A DNA stretch of 64,000 nt from Phycisphaerae bacterium (lineage in GTDB: Bacteria; Planctomycetota; Phycisphaerae; UBA1845), in contig JABWBH010000019.1 of NCBI GenBank assembly GCA_013360585.1, positions 1 to 64,000 on the forward strand. Reading direction: 5' to 3'. Positions 37,177-47,019 of the stretch are shown one piece after another. A program made the translations under genes and the position numbers. Below the pieces are notes generated by a model. The model worked only from the letters and a program-made list of their open reading frames with translations, searched no databases and was not told the DNA's origin. Every line of letters starts with the position of its first letter. The first letter of the stretch is position 1.

Positions 37177-38637
37177 ATGTTCCGACTCGGGCAGGCAGGC
37201 ACCCTGATCCTTTCCGCGGCGCTTTTCGGCGCCGCCGTCGCCGCTCCGTGGCATCCTGACCCGACGATCCGCCGGGCGACGGGGATCGTACTGGCCGCGC
37301 TGGTGCTGTGGATCGGTGAAGCGGCGCCGCTGGGCGTGGTGGCGCTGGGCATTCCGGTCGCCGCGACGCTGAGCGGCGTGCTGACGTGGACGGAGGCGCT
37401 CTCGGCGTGGGGCGATCCGATCGTCTTTCTTTTTCTCGGAACGTTTCTTTTGGCGCGGGCGCTGGACAAACACGGGGTGTTCGACCGGCTGATCTCGCTG
37501 CGCCACGACCGTGGCGGCGGTGACGTGGGGCGGTTGTGTCTGCTGGTGCTGGCGTTTTCGGGAGCGATATCGTCGGTGCAGAACAACACGGCGGTGACGG
37601 CGATGCTCCTGCCGGTCGTTGTAACGCTGGCGCGGAAGACGTCGGCCCCCTCGCTGCCGCTGCTGGCGTTGTCCTACGGCGCGACGTTCGGCGGGATGGC
37701 CGCGCCCGTCGGAACCGCGCCGAATTTCATCGGTTTTGCGCAGATCAAGCAGATCGCGCCGCAGTTCAGCTTCCTCACGTGGCTGACGGTCGGTGTGCCG
37801 GTCTGGATCGGGACGACGCTGATCGGGTGGGCGGTGCTCCGTGTCGCCCGGCGCTGGGCGCCGTCGGGCGCGGCGGAAGGCGCGGACGAGGGTGGGAAGG
37901 CGGCCTCGTTCGAGGTTCGGGAGGAGGTTCATCCGCCGATCGGCGCCGGGCTGGAGGGGCGTGTTCCGAGAGCGGAACACGCCGCGGCGGCAAGACGCTG
38001 GGCGATCGGCGTGTTCCTCGCTGCGGCGGCGGCCTGGTTGATCTCCGGGGCGATCGTCAGCTTCACGTTGCCGGAAGACGCGGCGCAGAAGTGGGTCCGC
38101 CGGTATCTTCCGGAAAGCCTGATTCCGCTGGCGGCGGCGCTGGTTCTTTTCGTGGTGCGGTCCGGGTCCGATCGGCGGAGCGTGCTGGAGCGGGCGGATC
38201 TGCGATCGCTGGACTGGGACACGCTCTTTCTGATCGCCGGCGGACTTTGCCTGGGAAAAGTGCTCGACGCGAGCGGCGCGGCGGACGCGCTGGCCGGGTT
38301 CGTGGTCGGGTTGCGGATGCCGCCGCTGTCGTTGATGTTCGCGCTGGCGGGGGTGACGGTTCTTCTGTCGGAGCTGACCAGCAATACGGCCACGGCTTCG
38401 CTGCTGGTGCCGATCGCGGCGGCGCTCGCCGCCAAAACCGGGATCCCGCCGGTGCAGATGATCCTGCTGGTGGCGTTGTCGGCGAGCCTGGGTTTCGCGC
38501 TGCCGATCTCGACGCCGCCGAACGCGATCGTTTACGGCACGCGGCTGATTCCCCTGCGTCTGATGGCCGGCGCCGGGCTGGTGGTGGACGTGCTGACGCT
38601 GGTGTGGGTGGTGGTCTGCGTGCGCGTGTTCGGCTGA
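37177..38637 (+). CDS. DASS/SLC13-family anion permease
   Basis: A 486-residue inner-membrane transporter with about 12 hydrophobic segments. The two inverted Na-binding motifs are visible: SVQNNTAVTAMLLP then APVGTAPNFIG in the first half, and LTSNTATASLLVP then LPISTPPNAIVYG in the second. Likely substrates are dicarboxylates, sulfate or similar anions with Na. A long charged loop divides the halves. Confidence 0.85.
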   Translation: MFRLGQAGTLILSAALFGAAVAAPWHPDPTIRRATGIVLAALVLWIGEAAPLGVVALGIPVAATLSGVLTWTEALSAWGDPIVFLFLGTFLLARALDKHGVFDRLISLRHDRGGGDVGRLCLLVLAFSGAISSVQNNTAVTAMLLPVVVTLARKTSAPSLPLLALSYGATFGGMAAPVGTAPNFIGFAQIKQIAPQFSFLTWLTVGVPVWIGTTLIGWAVLRVARRWAPSGAAEGADEGGKAASFEVREEVHPPIGAGLEGRVPRAEHAAAARRWAIGVFLAAAAAWLISGAIVSFTLPEDAAQKWVRRYLPESLIPLAAALVLFVVRSGSDRRSVLERADLRSLDWDTLFLIAGGLCLGKVLDASGAADALAGFVVGLRMPPLSLMFALAGVTVLLSELTSNTATASLLVPIAAALAAKTGIPPVQMILLVALSASLGFALPISTPPNAIVYGTRLIPLRLMAGAGLVVDVLTLVWVVVCVRVFG

Positions 38638-38731
38638 TCGGGGTCGAGGAGTAGGTCGTCGAGGCATGCGCGGTTGCGGATGTGCCCGCCTCGCCGAGGT
38701 CGGTTCGAGGCCTGAGAATCCGCCCGCAAGC

Positions 38732-38770
38732 CAGGAAAAACCGCTTCCTGACGGACGTGGTTCGGCTATC
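38732..38770. repeat. Dispersed intergenic repeat, copy g
   Basis: AACCGCTTCCTGACGGACGT with GGTTCGG following, before the class III aminotransferase gene. Inverse orientation. Confidence 0.45.
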
Positions 38771-38880
38771 AAACGTGCGTCACCGGGTTTTCCCGGCGTG
38801 GTTTGGGCGCGACGTTCGCCGGCGATATGATGGCGCGTCGTCAAAGAGAGTTCTGCAAGAGTGCTGGTGGAGCGGATGCG

Positions 38881-40212
38881 TTGACGAGGACTGAAGAACT
38901 TCTTTCCCGGCGGGCGGCTGTCGTCCCGGCCGCCGTCCCGAGGGTGACGGCGGCGTCGGTTGTGTCCGGGCGCGGGGCGATCGTCGTGGACGCCGACGGT
39001 CGGGAGCTGATCGACTTCGCCACCGGAATCGGCGTGATGGCGGTCGGACATTCGCAGGGCCCGGTCCTTCGCGCTATCCGGGAGCAGACCGAGAAGCTCC
39101 AGCACACGTGCATTCACGTCGCCACGTATGAGCCGTATGTCGCGCTGTGCGAGAAGCTCGCGACGCTCTTTCCGCACGGTGACAAGACGAAAGTGTTCCT
39201 CACCAACAGCGGCGCGGAAGCGGTGGAGAACGCGGTGAAGATCGCGCGTCAGGCGACGAAGCGCGCCGGGATCCTCACGTTTACGGAGAGTTTTCACGGG
39301 CGGACGCTGCTGTGCCTCTCGCTGACCTCGAAGGTGGGGTACAAGTCGGGCTGCGGGCCTTTTGCGCCTGAGGTCTACCGTCTTCCGTTTCCGAATTACT
39401 ACCGCCACGGCGACGGGTTGACGCTGTCGGCGTTCGTCGAGCGGGAGCTGGCGCGGCTGCGTCAGGCGTTGGTCAACGTCGTGGCGCCGGGCAACCTCGC
39501 CGCCGTGCTGATCGAGGTCGTGCAGGGAGAGGGCGGGTTCGTGCCGGCGCCGTTCGAGTACCTGCGGGGGCTGCGGCGGGTCTGCGACGAGCACGGCGTC
39601 CTGCTCATCATCGACGAGATTCAGACCGGGTTCTGCCGCACCGGTCGGTGGGCGGCGTACGAGCACGCGGGGATTCGTCCGGACCTGTCCACATGGGCGA
39701 AGGCGATGGGCGGCGGGCTTCCGATCGCGGCGGTCGTGGGTCGGGCGGAGGTTCTCGACGCCTGTGCCCCGGGGACGCTGGGCGGAACTTACGGGGGAAA
39801 CCCGGTGGCGTGTGCCGCGGCGCTGGCGACGATCCAGGTGATGGAGGACGAGGGGTTGTGCGAGCGCGCGGTGCGGATCGGGAACGTGCTGCGCGACCGG
39901 TTCCTTGATCTTCAGGCGCGCTGCCCGCTGATCGGCGACGTGCGTGGGCTGGGGGCGATGACGGCGATCGAGCTGGTGCATGACGGCGACCCGAACAAGC
40001 CCGCGACCGACGTGGTGAAACAACTCGTGGACGCTTGCGAGAAGCGTGGGCTGCTTATTGTGCCTGCCGGGTCTTACGGGAACATCGTGCGGATTCTGTG
40101 CCCGCTGGTGATTCCCGACGAACCACTGGAGCGAGGGCTGGACGTTCTGGAAGGTGAACTTCTGCGGCTGGCCTGTGTCGAGAAGGAGAAGGGTCAGCCC
40201 GTCCGAGTGTGA
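38881..40212 (+). CDS. Class III pyridoxal-phosphate aminotransferase (4-aminobutyrate-type)
   Basis: About 443 residues from TTG 38881 (GGTGGAGCGG just upstream), which places the N-terminus LTRTEELLSRRAAVVPAAVP where GabT proteins begin; ATGs at 38827/38830 are alternatives. Motifs: NSGAEAVENAVKIAR, SFHGRTLLCLSLT, IIDEIQTGFCRTG, and the PLP lysine in WAKAMGGGLP. Probably transaminates GABA or a similar omega-amino acid to 2-oxoglutarate. Confidence 0.85.
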   Translation: MTRTEELLSRRAAVVPAAVPRVTAASVVSGRGAIVVDADGRELIDFATGIGVMAVGHSQGPVLRAIREQTEKLQHTCIHVATYEPYVALCEKLATLFPHGDKTKVFLTNSGAEAVENAVKIARQATKRAGILTFTESFHGRTLLCLSLTSKVGYKSGCGPFAPEVYRLPFPNYYRHGDGLTLSAFVERELARLRQALVNVVAPGNLAAVLIEVVQGEGGFVPAPFEYLRGLRRVCDEHGVLLIIDEIQTGFCRTGRWAAYEHAGIRPDLSTWAKAMGGGLPIAAVVGRAEVLDACAPGTLGGTYGGNPVACAAALATIQVMEDEGLCERAVRIGNVLRDRFLDLQARCPLIGDVRGLGAMTAIELVHDGDPNKPATDVVKQLVDACEKRGLLIVPAGSYGNIVRILCPLVIPDEPLERGLDVLEGELLRLACVEKEKGQPVRV

Positions 40213-40282
40213 CGACGACGTCCGGCGGTTGCCCCGGGGGGGCCGGCATTTTGTATTGATCGTTCTTGATTCCGCATTCCTC

Positions 40283-41146
40283 ATGATTCCCTTTACCATC
40301 GCCGGTATCCAGATGCAGATCAGCGGACGCGAGGACAACCTTGCGCGTATCCGGGCGAAGATCGATCACACGATGCACATGTTTCCGCAGGTGCGGATGA
40401 TCGTGCTTCCGGAACTGGCGGCGTTCGGACCCTCGACGGCAAAGGCGCAGCCGCTGCCGGGGCCGGCGGAGCGGACGTTTCAGGAGATCGCTGCAAGGCA
40501 CAAGGTCTGGCTCGTCAACGGCTCGATGTTCGAGTCGCACGAGGGCAAGGTTTACAACACGTGTTCAGTGATCGACCCCGAGGGCAAGGTGGCGGCGCGA
40601 TATCGGAAGGCGTTCCCCTTTCGCCCGTATGAGGCGGGCGTCGAGGCGGGGGATTCGTTCTGCGTGTTCGACGTGCCTCGGGTGGGTCGGTTCGGCGTGC
40701 TGATCTGTTATGACCTCTGGTTTCCTGAGGCGGCGCGAGCGCTTGCCGCGCTGGGGGCGGAAGTCCTTGTGCATCCGGTCATGACCACGACGATCGACCG
40801 TGACATCGAGCTGGCGATGGCGGTCGCCACGGCGGCGCAGCAGCAATGCTACGTGTTCGAGGTTAACGGCGTCGGCGACGGCGGCGTGGGGCAGTCCATC
40901 ATCGTCGATCCGGACGCGGTCACGCTTTATCGCGCGGGAAGCGGCGAGGAGATCCTCCCCCTGGAACTCGACCTGGCTCGGGTGCGCCGCAGCCGGGAGT
41001 TCGGTGTGCGCGGACTGGGGCAGGTGCTCAAGAGCTTCCGGGATCGTCGCGTGCTTCTTGCGAATACGTTTGACCTCGGCGAACGCAGCACCCCGGCCTG
41101 GGACACGCTGGGTCCGCTTCGCAAGCCTGGGGGCGACGCGGCGTAA
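40283..41146 (+). CDS. Nitrilase-superfamily carbon-nitrogen hydrolase
   Basis: A 287-residue amidohydrolase with the Glu-Lys-Cys triad: Glu in VLPELAAFG, Lys in RYRKAFPFRPYE, Cys in VLICYDLWFPE. The start at ATG 40283 gives the typical domain length; upstream codons are unrelated. Substrate unknown, probably a small amide. It follows the aminotransferase gene by 70 bases, so a shared nitrogen-catabolism operon is possible. Confidence 0.82.
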   Translation: MIPFTIAGIQMQISGREDNLARIRAKIDHTMHMFPQVRMIVLPELAAFGPSTAKAQPLPGPAERTFQEIAARHKVWLVNGSMFESHEGKVYNTCSVIDPEGKVAARYRKAFPFRPYEAGVEAGDSFCVFDVPRVGRFGVLICYDLWFPEAARALAALGAEVLVHPVMTTTIDRDIELAMAVATAAQQQCYVFEVNGVGDGGVGQSIIVDPDAVTLYRAGSGEEILPLELDLARVRRSREFGVRGLGQVLKSFRDRRVLLANTFDLGERSTPAWDTLGPLRKPGGDAA

Positions 41147-41469
41147 TCCCCGCGCCGATTCACGTATGCTGCGGGCTGCGCGTTCGTTGCTCGAATACCG
41201 GTTGCGGGCCGGAGATGCGCGATCCGGGGAGGGTTCGTCCGCGCGGCGCGGGGGTTCCGGCAGGTGCTGGAGAAACCGTGCGCCGGCGCTTGATTCGGCG
41301 CGACGGTTGTGGGACTCTCGCCGCCGCGCGGGGGCGTTCGTCGTCGCGGAGGTGTCCGGCCGTCGCGCGGGTGGATCGTGCGCGGCTTGCCCAGCCGAAC
41401 TGGAGGTCCGGCATCGGAGGTTGCGGGGTTTTCCCGGCGAGTGTTGCGAAGCAGCCGGAAGGGAGTCGG
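41147..41469. other. Intergenic region, no gene recognised
   Basis: A 323-base gap before the ABC ATPase. The open frame extends upstream to 41215 but shows no conserved residues, so it is taken as non-coding. TATGCT at about 41166 could be a -10 element. Confidence 0.35.
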
Positions 41470-42249
41470 ATGTCGAGCGCAATTGAGTCTGCCGCAGCTA
41501 CGGCGCCGGATCGTCGTCGTGCCGCGTCGCGTCCGCTGCTTTGCGCGGAGAACGTGCAGAAGACATACACGCTGGGGAGGCATGTGCTTCCCGTGCTGCG
41601 CGGGGCATCGCTGGACGTCCGTGAGGGCGAGTTCGTCGCGGTGATGGGCGCGTCCGGATCGGGGAAGAGCACGCTGCTGCACATTCTGGGGGTGCTCGAT
41701 CTTCCGGATGCGGGCCGGGTGCTGATCCGTGACCGGGACGTGTTCCGAAGTTCGCGTCGTGAGCGGGAGCGGGTGCGTAATCGTGACGTCGGGTTCGTCT
41801 TTCAATTCTACCACCTGCTGCCGGAGGCGACGGTTTTTGAGAACGTGCTGATGCCTTGCATGATCCGACACAGCTTCGGGAGGTGGTGGTCCAACCGCGC
41901 GGAAAGCCGACGCGCGGTCGAGGAGGTGCTGGAGAAGGTGGGCCTGGGGGCGCGTCAGCGTCATCGTTCTCGTGAGCTTTCCGGCGGGGAGCGCCAGCGG
42001 GTGGCGATCGCGCGGGCGATCGTCGGACGTCCAATCCTCTTGCTGGCGGACGAGCCGACAGGTAATCTGGATGAGGCTACCGGCCGGGGCATCCTGAAGG
42101 TTCTTTCGGACCTGAACGCCCAGGGCCAGACCATCGTGATGGTGACGCACGATCCAAATGTGGCCGCCCAGGCGCACCGGTGCGTACACTTACGTGACGG
42201 GCGAGTCGTCGCGGACGCGGAACCGCCCGCGCCGCGCGCGGGAACCTGA
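41470..42249 (+). CDS. LolD-like ABC transporter ATPase
   Basis: A 259-residue ATPase from ATG 41470 (GAAGGGAGTCGG upstream). Walker A GASGSGKSTLL, Q-loop VFQFYHLLPEATVFENV, signature LSGGERQRVAIARA, Walker B LLLADEPTGNLD, switch His in VTHDPN. The EPTGNLD form and the HLLPE Q-loop place it with LolD/MacB exporters of lipoproteins or antimicrobials. The permease is not adjacent; ilvE follows 23 bases later. Confidence 0.8.
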   Translation: MSSAIESAAATAPDRRRAASRPLLCAENVQKTYTLGRHVLPVLRGASLDVREGEFVAVMGASGSGKSTLLHILGVLDLPDAGRVLIRDRDVFRSSRRERERVRNRDVGFVFQFYHLLPEATVFENVLMPCMIRHSFGRWWSNRAESRRAVEEVLEKVGLGARQRHRSRELSGGERQRVAIARAIVGRPILLLADEPTGNLDEATGRGILKVLSDLNAQGQTIVMVTHDPNVAAQAHRCVHLRDGRVVADAEPPAPRAGT

Positions 42250-42272
42250 AGACCGAGGACAGGAGGCGAAAC

Positions 42273-43199
42273 ATGAGCGTGATGATCCCTGAACCCCTCA
42301 GTGCCCGTAAGAACTCGATGGCGCCCCGCGAAGACCTGAAAATCTGGATCGACGGCGAGCTGCTGCCGCCGTCGGAGGCGAAAATCAGCGTGTTCGATCA
42401 CGGTCTGCTTTACGGCGACGGGATCTTCGAGGGCATCCGGGTCTACAACGGGCGCATCTTCAAGGAGCGGGAGCATCTGCGCCGTTTCGGCGAAAGCGCG
42501 AAGGCGATCCGCCTCGAGCTGCCCCTGCCGCTGGAGGGCATCGGTGAGGCGATGCATGAGACGCTGCGAGCCAACAACATCACCGGCGACGCCTACATCC
42601 GTCTGCTCTGCACGCGCGGGGTGGGCAAGTTGGGGATCTCGATCTACAAGGCGGCTTGCCCGAGCCTGATCGTCATTGCCGACAAGATTGAGTTGTATCC
42701 GCCGGATGTTTATCAGCGCGGGCTCAAGTGCATCACGTCGTCGAGCATCCGCGTTCCGCCGCACGCCCTGTCGCCGCGGATCAAGTCTCTCAACTATCTC
42801 AACAATGTGCTGGCGAAGGCGGAGGCGAACGACGCCGGGGCGGACGAAGCGATTCTGCTCAATCATCTCGGGCAGATTTCCGAATGCACCGGCGATAACC
42901 TGTTTCTCGTCAAGAACAACCGGTTGGCGACGCCGCCGACCAGCGCGGGCATTCTCGACGGCATTACGCGCGCGGTCGTGATGGAGCTGGCGCGCCGGCG
43001 GAACCTTCCGGTCGATGAGAAGGCGCTGATCCAGTTCGACCTTTATGTGGCGGACGAAATCTTCGCGACGGGCACGGCCGCGGAGATTGTCCCGGTGACA
43101 TCCGTCGATCGCCGGGTGGTGGGCGACGGCAAGCCCGGTCCGATCACGCGGCAGCTCATGCAGGACTTCGTCACATACCGGAACGCGGAAGGCGGCTGA
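42273..43199 (+). CDS. ilvE: Branched-chain amino acid aminotransferase
   Basis: A 308-residue class IV PLP enzyme. Motifs: KISVFDHGLLYGDGIFEGIR, YIRLLCTRG, PLP lysine in SPRIKSLNYLNN, GQISECTGDNLFLV, TPPTSAGILDGITR and EIFATGTAAEIVPV. Final step of Leu/Ile/Val synthesis or first step of their breakdown. Confidence 0.9.
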   Translation: MSVMIPEPLSARKNSMAPREDLKIWIDGELLPPSEAKISVFDHGLLYGDGIFEGIRVYNGRIFKEREHLRRFGESAKAIRLELPLPLEGIGEAMHETLRANNITGDAYIRLLCTRGVGKLGISIYKAACPSLIVIADKIELYPPDVYQRGLKCITSSSIRVPPHALSPRIKSLNYLNNVLAKAEANDAGADEAILLNHLGQISECTGDNLFLVKNNRLATPPTSAGILDGITRAVVMELARRRNLPVDEKALIQFDLYVADEIFATGTAAEIVPVTSVDRRVVGDGKPGPITRQLMQDFVTYRNAEGG

Positions 43200-43529
43200 C
43201 GTCGCCGACCGCGGATGAACTTCGCTGATCGAAATCCGGAAGCCGGATGCGACCGGCGGCATCGGGGCGTCGGCGTGGTGTCGGTGTTGTGCGTCCGCGC
43301 GCCGATCTGTCCGCCGTCGTATGCCCTCCGCGCCGATTCTGCGCGTGCCCCTGATCGCCGTTGTTTTTTTGCGCCGAATCTGCGCGACCCTCGGCCACTA
43401 TCACATCCGACGACCCTCGAATTGTAGAGTCCCCTTCAGGGAAAGAAGCATCTCCTTGCGGGGCGCGGGACGGTGCGGACGCGCCGTCCCGCGCTCTTGA
43501 TTCGGAAGCCAGAACAGGAGGGTGACGGG
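43200..43529. other. Intergenic region with inverted repeat
   Basis: A 330-base gap. GCGCGGGACGG (43463-43473) and CCGTCCCGCGC (43484-43494) form a perfect 11-bp hairpin with a 10-base loop and no T tract. AGGAGGGTGACGGG at 43516-43529 is a strong ribosome site for the next gene. Confidence 0.45.
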
Positions 43530-45065
43530 ATGCTCTTGCGCGAACGATCGTGGTGCGACGCCGACGTCGCGACGGATTCGACGGGAACCGGGAAAAACGC
43601 TTCGGACGGGTTGACCGGGCTGGCGATCGAGCGGCCGTTTATCCCGGACCCGGCCAACGAGCGAGTGCATGCCGCCCTGAAATCGTCGAACGAGCCACGA
43701 GCGAACGCTGGGCGCGGCGGCGGTGATCGGACGGGGGGCGACCAACCCCTCCTCTGCAAGGAGCCGGACCGCCTGGCGGACCTTCAGCGGCGCTTCGGAA
43801 CGACGCCGATTGTGTTGTTTCTGCTTCTGCTGCTGGCGGGAAACCTCGGGTGTGGCGGGGATTTTTCGTTGTCGGACAATCCGTCGCTGGTCGAACCCTT
43901 CTCACAGCTTGATCTGGGCGCCGAACCCTCCGGTGATGAGCTGGCGGAGAATGAGTCGTTCGCGCAGGCTCAGCAACTGCCGGTGTCGGTCAGGGTGGAT
44001 TACACGCTTCGCGGAAGCATCGACAGCGCGGATGACGTGGATGTTTACGACGCGGGTCCGGTTGAGGTCGGCGACCGGATTCTCGCGGAAGTGTTCGCGG
44101 ATGACGGGTTACAGGCCGCGATCGCGTTTTTCGATGAGAACGGGCACTCCCTTCTGGTCAACGACAGCCGCAACGCGTACCTAGGCCGGCTGGAGCCCTA
44201 CGTGGACCTTGTCGCCCGCCGCGGCAGCGCACAAGCGTATCTGGTCGTCACCTCGACGCCGGGGACGCTTTCGACGGGCGATTACACGCTGGCGGTGCGG
44301 ATTGATCCGGGGGCGGAGGCGCTGTCGCCGACGCCGCAGAGAATCCTGCTTAACTTCGACGGCGCGGAAGACGTCGGGTTCGGAGGACGGCCGGACATCG
44401 ACATCCCCGCGTTCGACGCCGCGGGGATTTCGCCGACCTTCGCGGGGGCGTCGGCCGACCTTGCCGAGCAGATTACGGCGCTGGTCCGCGAGGATTTCGC
44501 GGGGTTGGACGTTGAGATTCTATCCACGGTGGAGGGCGCGTCCGCGGACGGGGAGACCTCGGTCATACATTTCGGAACCTACGACGCCGCGCTGCTCGGG
44601 GTCGCGGAAAGCGTGGATGAGTACAACGGTGAAACTCGGCAGGACGCGATCGTCTTCACGGACACGTTCGCCGCATTCAATCCGCTCAATCCGTCGATCG
44701 ACGAGATGGCGCAGGCGATCGCCAACGTCGCCAGCCACGAGATCGGACACCTGCTGGGACTGGTGCATACCTCGGGCAGCGAGGATCTGATGGACATCAC
44801 GGCGAGTCTGTCCCAGCTTATGCTCGATCAGTCGTTTGTGGTGGCAGGGCTTCATCCCACCGTTTTTCTGATCGGGGCGCAGAATTCGCCAGTGTACCTG
44901 TCGGACTCGGTGGGAGCGGACGCTGCGGTGCAGAAGGCAGCGGCCCGCACGGCGCTGATGCGTCGGGCCGCGGGGCTTTTGCGGCGCCCGCCCGGCTCGC
45001 CCGATCTGCCGCGCTCGGGGCTTCACTTCGGCTCCTGCGGTCACGGACCGCGCCGGCCGGATTGA
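43530..45065 (+). CDS. Zinc metalloprotease, probable lipoprotein
   Basis: About 511 residues from ATG 43530. It has the metzincin-like zinc motif HEIGHLLGLVH and a downstream DLMD turn, plus an N-terminal stretch (AENESFAQAQQL) typical of bacterial pre-peptidase modules. A hydrophobic run ending LAGNLGC at about residue 108 looks like a lipobox, oddly deep; either the true start is farther in (for example GTG near 43665) or a long cytoplasmic tail precedes it. Tandem paralogue of the next gene. Confidence 0.65.
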   Translation: MLLRERSWCDADVATDSTGTGKNASDGLTGLAIERPFIPDPANERVHAALKSSNEPRANAGRGGGDRTGGDQPLLCKEPDRLADLQRRFGTTPIVLFLLLLLAGNLGCGGDFSLSDNPSLVEPFSQLDLGAEPSGDELAENESFAQAQQLPVSVRVDYTLRGSIDSADDVDVYDAGPVEVGDRILAEVFADDGLQAAIAFFDENGHSLLVNDSRNAYLGRLEPYVDLVARRGSAQAYLVVTSTPGTLSTGDYTLAVRIDPGAEALSPTPQRILLNFDGAEDVGFGGRPDIDIPAFDAAGISPTFAGASADLAEQITALVREDFAGLDVEILSTVEGASADGETSVIHFGTYDAALLGVAESVDEYNGETRQDAIVFTDTFAAFNPLNPSIDEMAQAIANVASHEIGHLLGLVHTSGSEDLMDITASLSQLMLDQSFVVAGLHPTVFLIGAQNSPVYLSDSVGADAAVQKAAARTALMRRAAGLLRRPPGSPDLPRSGLHFGSCGHGPRRPD

Positions 45066-45159
45066 CCGGACTTTTCCTTCCTCCTTACGATGGGCGACCT
45101 TCGGGGCGCCGGTGCGGATCGGCGTTGCACCCCGGCGGCGTCATCGTGGAGGATGAGGC

Positions 45160-46362
45160 GTGAGGGAAGGTCCGGGCCGAGCGCGGGGGGGGTGTCGATC
45201 ACATCGAGACCTCAGCGGTTTTGCGGCGCGGATCGCGCGCCTGCTGCCGTCCTGCGCGGCGGCGGTGCTGCTGGGGTGCGGAGCTGTTGCGAATCCCGGT
45301 GGCGGCGGTTTTCTTGAAGACGGCAACGTCGGCGATGTCAGCGGCGTCACCGGAAAGACGCGCGGGGAGCCGAACGACGCATTTGAAGCGGCGATCATCG
45401 CCGTGTTCAACGCGGAGAACGAGGCCTCGTTGCAGGGAACAATTCTCACCAGCGAAGACGTGGACGTTTTCAGCCTCGGTCTCATATCCGTCGGCGACCG
45501 AATCCGCATCAGCGCGACGACTCCGGGGTCGCCGCTGGATGTCTCGCTGGTCTTGTTCGATGCCGACGGAGCGATCGTTTTCGCCAACGACGACATCAGC
45601 GACAGCAATCTGGACGCCGAGCTGGACCACGTTGCCCGGCACGGGGGCGACCCCTACTACGTGATGGTGTCGGCTTCGACGTTCGCGTTCCCCGATGAGG
45701 CGGAGGGAACCTACCGCGTGGAAGTGCGCGTCGATTCAGGGGAGGAAGTTCCAGCCCCCGCCGCGCAGGCTTTGTTTCTCGACTTCCGCGGCGGAACGGT
45801 GAACTCACCGGTTCTCGGCACGGTTGAAGTAGACCCCTTCGACGCGGGGCGCATCAGCAGCGTTTATGAGGGCGACGACGAGGAACTCAAGGCGCTGATC
45901 CGCGCGGAAATCGTCAGCAATTTCAGCCCCTTCAACGTGTCCGTTCTCACGAGTGACGAATTCACCCCCGATGACGAAACCCAGGTGACAACGCTTTACT
46001 TCGGGGGGTACGCGCCGGATATCTTCGGCGAGGCCGAGGCGATCGACTGGTACAACATCAATTGCTGCGACGATGCGATCATCTACACCGAGGCGTTCGA
46101 CCCGGACAGCGTTTTTCTTTCACCGCCGACGGTTTCGCAACTGGCGCGGGCGATCGGCAACGTCGCCTCGCACGAAGCCGGCCACCTTCTCGGACTGAAT
46201 CACACAAACGACGACCGCGATCTGATGGACGACCGCTCGCCGTCGATCTCGCTCACCCGCGACCAGAATTTCACGATCGCCCCGCTGTCCACCCAGATTG
46301 CCCCGATCGGAGTTCAGGATTCCGCCCTGCTGCTGCTGGAGACGCTGGGGCCTCCGTTGTAG
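45160..46362 (+). CDS. Lipoprotein zinc metalloprotease
   Basis: A 400-residue paralogue of the preceding gene from GTG 45160. A lipobox (VLLGC) follows a hydrophobic leader; then NDAFEAA pre-peptidase-like region, a beta-rich domain (DVDVFSLGLISVGDRIRISA) and HEAGHLLGLNHTNDD with DLMDD. Together they suggest a surface-anchored metzincin-type protease; substrate unknown. Confidence 0.72.
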   Translation: MREGPGRARGGCRSHRDLSGFAARIARLLPSCAAAVLLGCGAVANPGGGGFLEDGNVGDVSGVTGKTRGEPNDAFEAAIIAVFNAENEASLQGTILTSEDVDVFSLGLISVGDRIRISATTPGSPLDVSLVLFDADGAIVFANDDISDSNLDAELDHVARHGGDPYYVMVSASTFAFPDEAEGTYRVEVRVDSGEEVPAPAAQALFLDFRGGTVNSPVLGTVEVDPFDAGRISSVYEGDDEELKALIRAEIVSNFSPFNVSVLTSDEFTPDDETQVTTLYFGGYAPDIFGEAEAIDWYNINCCDDAIIYTEAFDPDSVFLSPPTVSQLARAIGNVASHEAGHLLGLNHTNDDRDLMDDRSPSISLTRDQNFTIAPLSTQIAPIGVQDSALLLLETLGPPL

Positions 46363-46628
46363 GACGCCTGAAGCGCGCCGGCAGCCGGCGCCAAGTCGAA
46401 CGTCGCACGTTCCGAGAACCTCGCTCGCGCGGAGGGCCCCCGACGACGCGCCTCGCGGCGGGGGGCGGGCGTCACATCTTGTCGGACGGTGTCAAAGTCC
46501 TTCCTGCCGCTGCAACGCCGCACTTGTCCCCGCGAATACTAGGTTGAAGACTGAGAATGTCGGTGAGGGGTGCGTCCGCTGAACGCGGCGCTGCCCGGCG
46601 CAACTGAGCGAGGGGGAAACGAAGCGGC

Positions 46629-46877
46629 ATGCCCGGCGGTCCCGTCTACCTGCACTGTCCGTTCTGCGATCACCCGACGATCTTCCCCGGGTCGTTCGTG
46701 GATGAACCGCACCGCTGCCGACAGTGCGGCGGGATGTACCGACCGTCCCGCGACGGGCGCCAGCCGGACCGCGATGCCGCGAAACCGCTCGTTCCGCTTC
46801 CTCAGCGACGCCGGGTCGCGGGGCGCCCGGTTCGTGCCCCCTTTGCATCCGCCCCGAAGGCGCGCGCCGCGCGATGA
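46629..46877 (+). CDS. Small zinc-ribbon protein
   Basis: An 82-residue protein with paired CxxC ligands: CPFC (residues 10-13) and CRQC (30-33), spacing 16, then an Arg-rich tail. GAGGGGGAAACG lies upstream of the ATG. The pattern suits a short zinc ribbon; function unknown. Confidence 0.5.
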   Translation: MPGGPVYLHCPFCDHPTIFPGSFVDEPHRCRQCGGMYRPSRDGRQPDRDAAKPLVPLPQRRRVAGRPVRAPFASAPKARAAR

Positions 46878-47019
46878 CCCGAGGCGGCGGCGCCGCGCCG
46901 TCGGCGATTCCGCGGTCCGGTCTCGCCTTCGCCGCGCGGGTTGCGTTATGATGCCCCCGGGGGAGCGCCACGATCGCACGGCGCATCGTCGCGCGTCCCC
47001 TAGACGGAGAGCATCGAGC

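Noticed and set aside
37123-40338. A 1071-codon minus-strand frame.
   Set aside because: Arg/Pro-rich antisense shadow of the DASS permease and aminotransferase genes, which have clear family motifs on the other strand.
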